In this document: positions 61,321 to 64,000 of the stretch, piece by piece
Position numbering within the stretch: position 1 is the first letter of the stretch
Layout: each line of letters begins with the position of its first letter
Source: G965233625 sp965233625
GTDB lineage: Bacteria > Planctomycetota > Planctomycetia > Pirellulales > Pirellulaceae
Direction of reading: 5' to 3'
Assembly: GCA_965233625.1 (NCBI GenBank)
Contig: OZ247499.1
Location: 7,192,001 to 7,256,000, forward strand
Length of the DNA stretch: 64,000 nucleotides
Program-made: the position numbers and the translations under genes
Notes under the pieces: model-generated
Databases searched by the model: none
What the model was told of the DNA's origin: nothing
The model's input: only the letters and a program-made list of their open reading frames with translations

Positions 61321-62727
61321 TTAGCTTTGTCCGCCTTGCACAAACACTGCCTGAATGAAACCTTCACGGGCCACGTTCGTGACGGGGTTTGCTGAAACAC
61401 GTGATACAAGCCCCCGGTACTGGCCGCAGATGACGGCCAGACCCAGCGTGATGAACATTTCTTCTTCCGAGAGTTCATCGTCGCGGCGGCAGATGACGGG
61501 CAACGACTGCGTCTGCACGTATTCCTGCACGATAGACGGGCAAGTTGGGTCCGGCTCGCAAGCCTGCTCCCATTCAGATTGTGACGCATACTTCCCCACA
61601 ACCACGCGGAAGCCGCGACCTTCGTTGTCTGGCTTGATGACGAAGCGGTCCCGGTTTTCGCGGATGTATGGCAGTAGATCAATCTGATTACCGTCAAACG
61701 TAGTCCGCTGATCGATCAGCCGCGCGGTCCAGGGAATATGCTCGCGGGCGAAGTTCTGCTGCTTGGGCGTTAGCTGCGATAAGACTTCTTCATCCTGAAA
61801 CAAAGCCAGCAGCGATTTATCTTCCGCCAGAGCAATGCCGTACAGATTATTGATCGAAACAACGGCGCCATCCTGCTGAGCACGCAACCAGTCGTCGTAT
61901 CTTTTTTCAAACCCGTCCCGCCAGCAATGGTTTTCGCTGTGCGGCGTGCTGACCCGGAATTTATTGTAGATCAGCGAGATATAACGCCCGTTGCCATAGA
62001 GCCTGCCATCGCGGTACTCAAGATTCCGGGCGTCGCCAAGATAAACATCCCGCAATCGGCGCCGGAAACCGGCAGCGATTAGATCCAGTTCAAACGACAG
62101 TTCGTTCTCGTCACACACCACCGCGACGGCGCCCTGTTCGATGCCGCTGTCTCGCTCGGCGCGCAACAGCCCTTCGATCAGGTCTTCCTGCAGCACGGAG
62201 CCAATCGCTGACTCATCAAAGCCGTGGGCGCCGCCCGTTTCGCGCAGCCCTTTCAGCGATACCAGCGAGATGGCTTCACTAATCAGAAAGCCGCCCGGAC
62301 AGGAAGTGTTAAGCTCCAGAATCCGCAGCCGTCCGCCGGGTTCAATGGCGACGTCGTAACGCGAGACGGCCTGCAGATGCTCCAGGCCACGCGTCTTCGC
62401 CAGGAACGGGAAGACGCGCTGATGCGATGGGAAATAGCGTTTGAGTAGCTCTGGCGAAGCGGTGACGATCTTCAGCACGTCTTCAATCAGCCGGTGCGTC
62501 TTCTCACTAAATCGCCGCAAGCGGCCTTCATCTTCTTCGCTAAGCAGCAGAGCGGACAGCGCCACTTCAATCTGCTTGGTCTGCCCCACGGTAATGCGTT
62601 GCTCGCGCATCGCGGAATTCGCGCGGCGCAGTGCACGGCCGAACTGAGCCCGCTGCTGTTTCATCTGGTCCGAAAGCCAGCGGTGCAGTTGCAGAGTGCT
62701 TAAGGTTTGAATCCGGTAGACCTGCAT
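61321..62727 (-). CDS. ATP-grasp-like ligase, circularly permuted type
   Basis: The 468-residue cytosolic protein has the features of permuted ATP-grasp enzymes (glutathionylspermidine synthase-like): ELNTSCPGGFLISEA, an AVVCDENELSFELDLIAAGF stretch and the nucleotide-binding VIKPDNEGRGFRVVVGKY followed by SIVQEYVQ. Such ligases join carboxylates to amines using ATP. The start abuts the stop of the sulfotransferase gene, so the two are cotranscribed. The substrates are unknown. Confidence 0.72.
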   Translation of the reverse strand: MQVYRIQTLSTLQLHRWLSDQMKQQRAQFGRALRRANSAMREQRITVGQTKQIEVALSALLLSEEDEGRLRRFSEKTHRLIEDVLKIVTASPELLKRYFPSHQRVFPFLAKTRGLEHLQAVSRYDVAIEPGGRLRILELNTSCPGGFLISEAISLVSLKGLRETGGAHGFDESAIGSVLQEDLIEGLLRAERDSGIEQGAVAVVCDENELSFELDLIAAGFRRRLRDVYLGDARNLEYRDGRLYGNGRYISLIYNKFRVSTPHSENHCWRDGFEKRYDDWLRAQQDGAVVSINNLYGIALAEDKSLLALFQDEEVLSQLTPKQQNFAREHIPWTARLIDQRTTFDGNQIDLLPYIRENRDRFVIKPDNEGRGFRVVVGKYASQSEWEQACEPDPTCPSIVQEYVQTQSLPVICRRDDELSEEEMFITLGLAVICGQYRGLVSRVSANPVTNVAREGFIQAVFVQGGQS

Positions 62728-63615
62728 TTATTCCCCGCTTGCCAGTTGCACATCACCCGCTGCCAGCCGGTTGATATCGCGGTAACGCTTCTCAAGATGC
62801 TCTGCAATGCGCGGCGGCAACACGCCCTCCCAGGGGACCTCTGGCGCCGGTTCTATTTTGCTGCGGATACGATGCAGCATCATGCCGGTGTGGTTATCGT
62901 CTTCGTGCGTGATCTGCTCGACGTGATCCGGGTTGTATTGATGCGGCGGCAGATCCAGTAGCTTGTGCACCCGGTCCATCGTCTGCTGTGGCTCTGCCGT
63001 AAGCTTACGGTAAGGAACCAGCACGACGCGGTCCGGGCAGGTCTGAATCGCGTTGCGGATCCGCGCGATCGACCGCCCTGTTACGCGGTCGCGGCTGAGC
63101 GTGCGTTTCGCCCGTCCGCCGGCTGTTTCGCTCAGTGTGTATTTTTCGCCGCGCGGATAATTCCATTCGATCCCGCGACTGCGGTACAGCTTTTCAAACG
63201 AAGCCACTACTGCGCGGACATCGCGGATGACGACCAGCATCCGCACCGGGGCGCCGGTGATCTGTTCCAGCGGAATGGCGAAGTCCAGCCAGCCGCGTGA
63301 CTTGTCGAACACGATCTTGCCCTGCTCCAGCGACTCACGATGATACCCCAGCAGCAGGCCGTGCAGAGCGGACTCGACCTGCGGTTTGACCTTCTCCAGC
63401 CCTTGCGAGCGGAAGTCGTTGCAGCGGGTCCATTTCTGCAGCACGCTTGTAAATAGATGCACCAGGCCGGATGTCGGCGTCACAACATGCGCCGGATTCT
63501 GCCCCAGCAGATTCATCAGCAGCGTGCTGCCGGCGCGAGGCATTCCCCCCGCAAAGATCAGGCGCCCTTGGCGTGGGTTATCGCCGGGGCCGGTCGCGTT
63601 AGCGCTCAAATGCAT
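62728..63615 (-). CDS. PAPS-dependent sulfotransferase
   Basis: This 295-residue protein transfers a sulfo group from PAPS. The 5'-phosphosulfate loop is GGMPRAGSTLLMNLL at about 23-37. The 3'-phosphate-binding region is VIRDVRAVVASFEKLY, and PYRKLTAEPQQTMDRV is the usual later motif. It begins four bases after the upstream partial gene and ends immediately before the ATP-grasp gene. A sulfated small molecule or polysaccharide product is likely; which one is not readable. Confidence 0.88.
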   Translation of the reverse strand: MHLSANATGPGDNPRQGRLIFAGGMPRAGSTLLMNLLGQNPAHVVTPTSGLVHLFTSVLQKWTRCNDFRSQGLEKVKPQVESALHGLLLGYHRESLEQGKIVFDKSRGWLDFAIPLEQITGAPVRMLVVIRDVRAVVASFEKLYRSRGIEWNYPRGEKYTLSETAGGRAKRTLSRDRVTGRSIARIRNAIQTCPDRVVLVPYRKLTAEPQQTMDRVHKLLDLPPHQYNPDHVEQITHEDDNHTGMMLHRIRSKIEPAPEVPWEGVLPPRIAEHLEKRYRDINRLAAGDVQLASGE

Positions 63616-63619
63616 GCTC

Positions 63620-64000
63620 CTAAGAATCGTCGCCAGGCGGCGGATCGCTACTGGTGGCGGCCGCGGCTTTTGCGGCGGACTGACTTAAACTTGTCATAAA
63701 CTTTTCGTCCAGCACGGGCTTCGCTTCGGTGCCGCGGGGGTACAGCAATAGTTGCCGTTTGATGCGGACGTTGGAGATTTCGAACTCCTTGAGTTGCGAT
63801 GTATCCGCCAGCAGATATTCGCAGACGAACAGCAGCAACTGGCGATCGTCGCGTTCTGTTCGCACTGATGGATCGAATTCATCCAGCGTTTGCAGCAGCA
63901 GCTGCGTCGTTGTTTTCTCGCCCGGCGCCAATGCCGCTGTGGCTACTTTCTCAAACTGCAGGTTCAGTTGCAGATAGCCTTCCAGCGACCGTTTGCGTTT
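63620..64000 (-). CDS. Unknown protein, C-terminal part (cut by window end)
   Basis: The frame is open to the window edge, so the start is missing. The visible 126 residues begin KRKRSLEGYLQLNLQFEKV and hold a small domain (LLLQTLDEFDPSVRTERDD, LLADTSQLKEFEISNVRI) with a Ser/Ala/Pro/Asp-rich tail. No family is recognised. It is the first visible gene of the run containing the sulfotransferase and ATP-grasp genes, with a four-base gap, so it may share their pathway. Confidence 0.6.
   Translation of the reverse strand, partial: KRKRSLEGYLQLNLQFEKVATAALAPGEKTTTQLLLQTLDEFDPSVRTERDDRQLLLFVCEYLLADTSQLKEFEISNVRIKRQLLLYPRGTEAKPVLDEKFMTSLSQSAAKAAAATSSDPPPGDDS

Overview
The window looks like chromosomal DNA of a planctomycete (inference). 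The grounds are a planctomycete-style flagellar block, a leucine-rich-repeat lipoprotein, a YfhO-type membrane protein, several secreted esterases, a type 2-like isoleucyl-tRNA synthetase and moderately high GC. No rRNA, tRNA, CRISPR array, transposase or phage gene was found. About 55 protein genes are tightly packed on both strands.

Region 1 (1-12534, + strand) is a flagellar cluster. It holds the end of a TPR protein, a FlgN-like chaperone, a soluble histidine kinase with an NtrC-type regulator (probably the flagellar regulators), then flgB, flgC, fliE, fliF, fliG, fliH, fliI, fliJ, a MotE-like membrane protein, fliK and a short flgD. It encodes the proximal rod, MS ring, rotor switch, export ATPase complex and hook-assembly factors. 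Region 2 (12562-18752) has hisD-hisC-hisB on the minus strand behind an XRE/cupin regulator. That regulator is divergent from a threonine-degradation pair (tdh-kbl), and the shared intergenic space carries two inverted repeats.

Region 3 (18779-29830, mostly minus) has an LRR lipoprotein, ileS, an extremely acidic small protein, a MaoC-like hydratase, a HerA-like ATPase, a BtaA-like (DUF3419) lipid enzyme and a DUF2071 gene. A broken copy of the 3' end of the DUF2071 gene sits just downstream of it, beside a palindromic repeat. Region 4 (29823-37702) has secreted esterases, a class IV PLP aminotransferase, a zinc-ribbon protein with a frameshifted CpaF-like ATPase, a sugar-dehydrogenase-like protein and an unknown 417-residue protein.

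Region 5 (37713-45510, minus) is a YfhO-like protein and an RND efflux pair preceded by a palindromic operator-like site. Region 6 (45829-50865, +) is an orphan groES, a membrane-anchored protein and a ribose-type ABC importer whose permease has an extra periplasmic domain. Region 7 (50878-60082) has a Skp-like protein, a small membrane protein, a two-part esterase lipoprotein, a fused iron-type ABC permease and a very large MMPL-type transporter. Region 8 (60427-64000) has two small proteins and a three-gene minus-strand run: a gene cut by the window edge, a sulfotransferase and an ATP-grasp-like protein. That run is the best candidate here for an uncharacterised biosynthetic system.

Two points cut across regions. 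A roughly 24-bp palindromic repeat occurs in three intergenic gaps. The hexamer GGCGCC is strikingly common. All family calls come from reading motifs by eye; no database search was run.
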